From IMG/VR virus record IMGVR_UViG_3300042563_002444, positions 1-21,708 of that record: 21,708 nt of DNA. One strand, given 5' to 3'. The notes beneath the pieces were generated by a model. The model was given only the letters and a program-made list of their open reading frames with translations. It did no database searches and had not been told where the DNA came from. The position numbers were made by a program, and so were the translations under genes. How positions within the stretch are numbered: the stretch's first letter is position 1; each line of letters begins with the position of its first letter. Positions 21,618 to 21,708 of the stretch are shown here, piece by piece. The stretch is from a virus.

Positions 21618-21620
21618 ATA
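21613..21620 (+). promoter_or_regulatory. Probable late promoter (GATAAATA)
   Basis: GATAAATA differs by one base from the T4 late box and overlaps the stop of the polyprotein gene. It is well placed (start near 21627) ahead of the AAGGAG site and the ATG at 21653. Confidence 0.55.
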
Positions 21621-21652
21621 GAATAATAAAAAGCCTTTAAAGGAGAAATCAA

Positions 21653-21708
21653 ATGGCACTATGGGGAAAAACAGACGCTTTAGCTAGCGTACCAAAATGG
21701 TTAGAAGA
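21653..21708 (+). CDS. 5' end of a late gene, truncated by the window edge
   Basis: The ATG at 21653 follows a strong AAAGGAG ribosome site and a late-promoter-like box. Only 18 codons are visible (MALWGKTDALASVPKWLE). Proteins starting MALWG-xxD occur as virion structural proteins in marine T4-like phages, from memory, so a structural role is likely but not demonstrable here. Confidence 0.5.
   Translation, partial: MALWGKTDALASVPKWLE

Noticed and set aside
1-21708. tRNA genes, CRISPR arrays, insertion sequences, attachment sites
   Set aside because: No cloverleaf, regular short repeats, transposase gene or integrase-type context was found when reading both strands by eye; a tRNA scan was not possible.

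Overview
The window is about 21.7 kb of an AT-rich genome from a T4-like myovirus, probably marine. All convincing genes lie on the + strand. They are tightly packed, often with ATGA, GTGA or TAATG overlaps. The T4 replication order 33-59-32-(small coiled-coil gene)-uvsX-41 is intact, and consensus T4-type late promoters (TATAAATA) stand in front of the virion-protein genes. No photosynthesis genes, tRNAs, insertion sequences or CRISPR arrays were seen. The host cannot be read from the sequence. The PcyA-like bilin reductase is the type known from uncultured oceanic phages thought to infect proteobacteria rather than cyanobacteria.

Layout. (1) 1-1547: a heme oxygenase cut by the left edge, two small genes behind a strong sigma70-like promoter, and a ferredoxin-dependent bilin reductase resembling PcyX. 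Together the two enzymes could make a pigment such as phycoerythrobilin from heme. (2) 1549-4201: a metallophosphoesterase and a run of small phage genes of unknown function, with a second perfect sigma70-like promoter at 3908-3936. (3) 4206-8968: late-transcription coactivator gp33, helicase loader gp59, ssDNA-binding protein gp32 (lacking the zinc ligands), a coiled-coil protein, recombinase UvsX and helicase gp41. (4) 8971-12380: a late operon with a PD-(D/E)XK-type nuclease-like protein, a KxDG ligase-like nucleotidyltransferase and a structural protein, closed by a UUCG-loop terminator. (5) 12405-14940: a glycan module of two methyltransferases and two glycosyltransferases. (6) 14932-21617: late genes for large, highly charged proteins, including a cytidylyltransferase-like polyprotein and a zeta-toxin-like kinase. 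(7) 21653-end: the start of another late gene.

The most striking feature is in regions 4 and 6. Six proteins begin with a peptide like the capsid-targeting sequence of T4 internal proteins (T4: MKTYQEFIAE, cut after the last Glu by prohead protease gp21). Here they read MKSFKDFIGE, MLSFKSYLVE, MISFKQYTQINE, MIRFKEFHE, (V/M)KTFRQLIEE and MQSFKKYISDMPELDE. A seventh, the 911-residue polyprotein, has a related leader ending in IEE just before its enzyme domain. Three of these proteins also carry many further [I/L]-x-E sites that fall between domain-like segments. I infer an arsenal of enzymes and small peptides packaged in the head, trimmed by the prohead protease and delivered with the DNA. This is inferred from sequence pattern and T4 precedent; it has not been shown for this phage.
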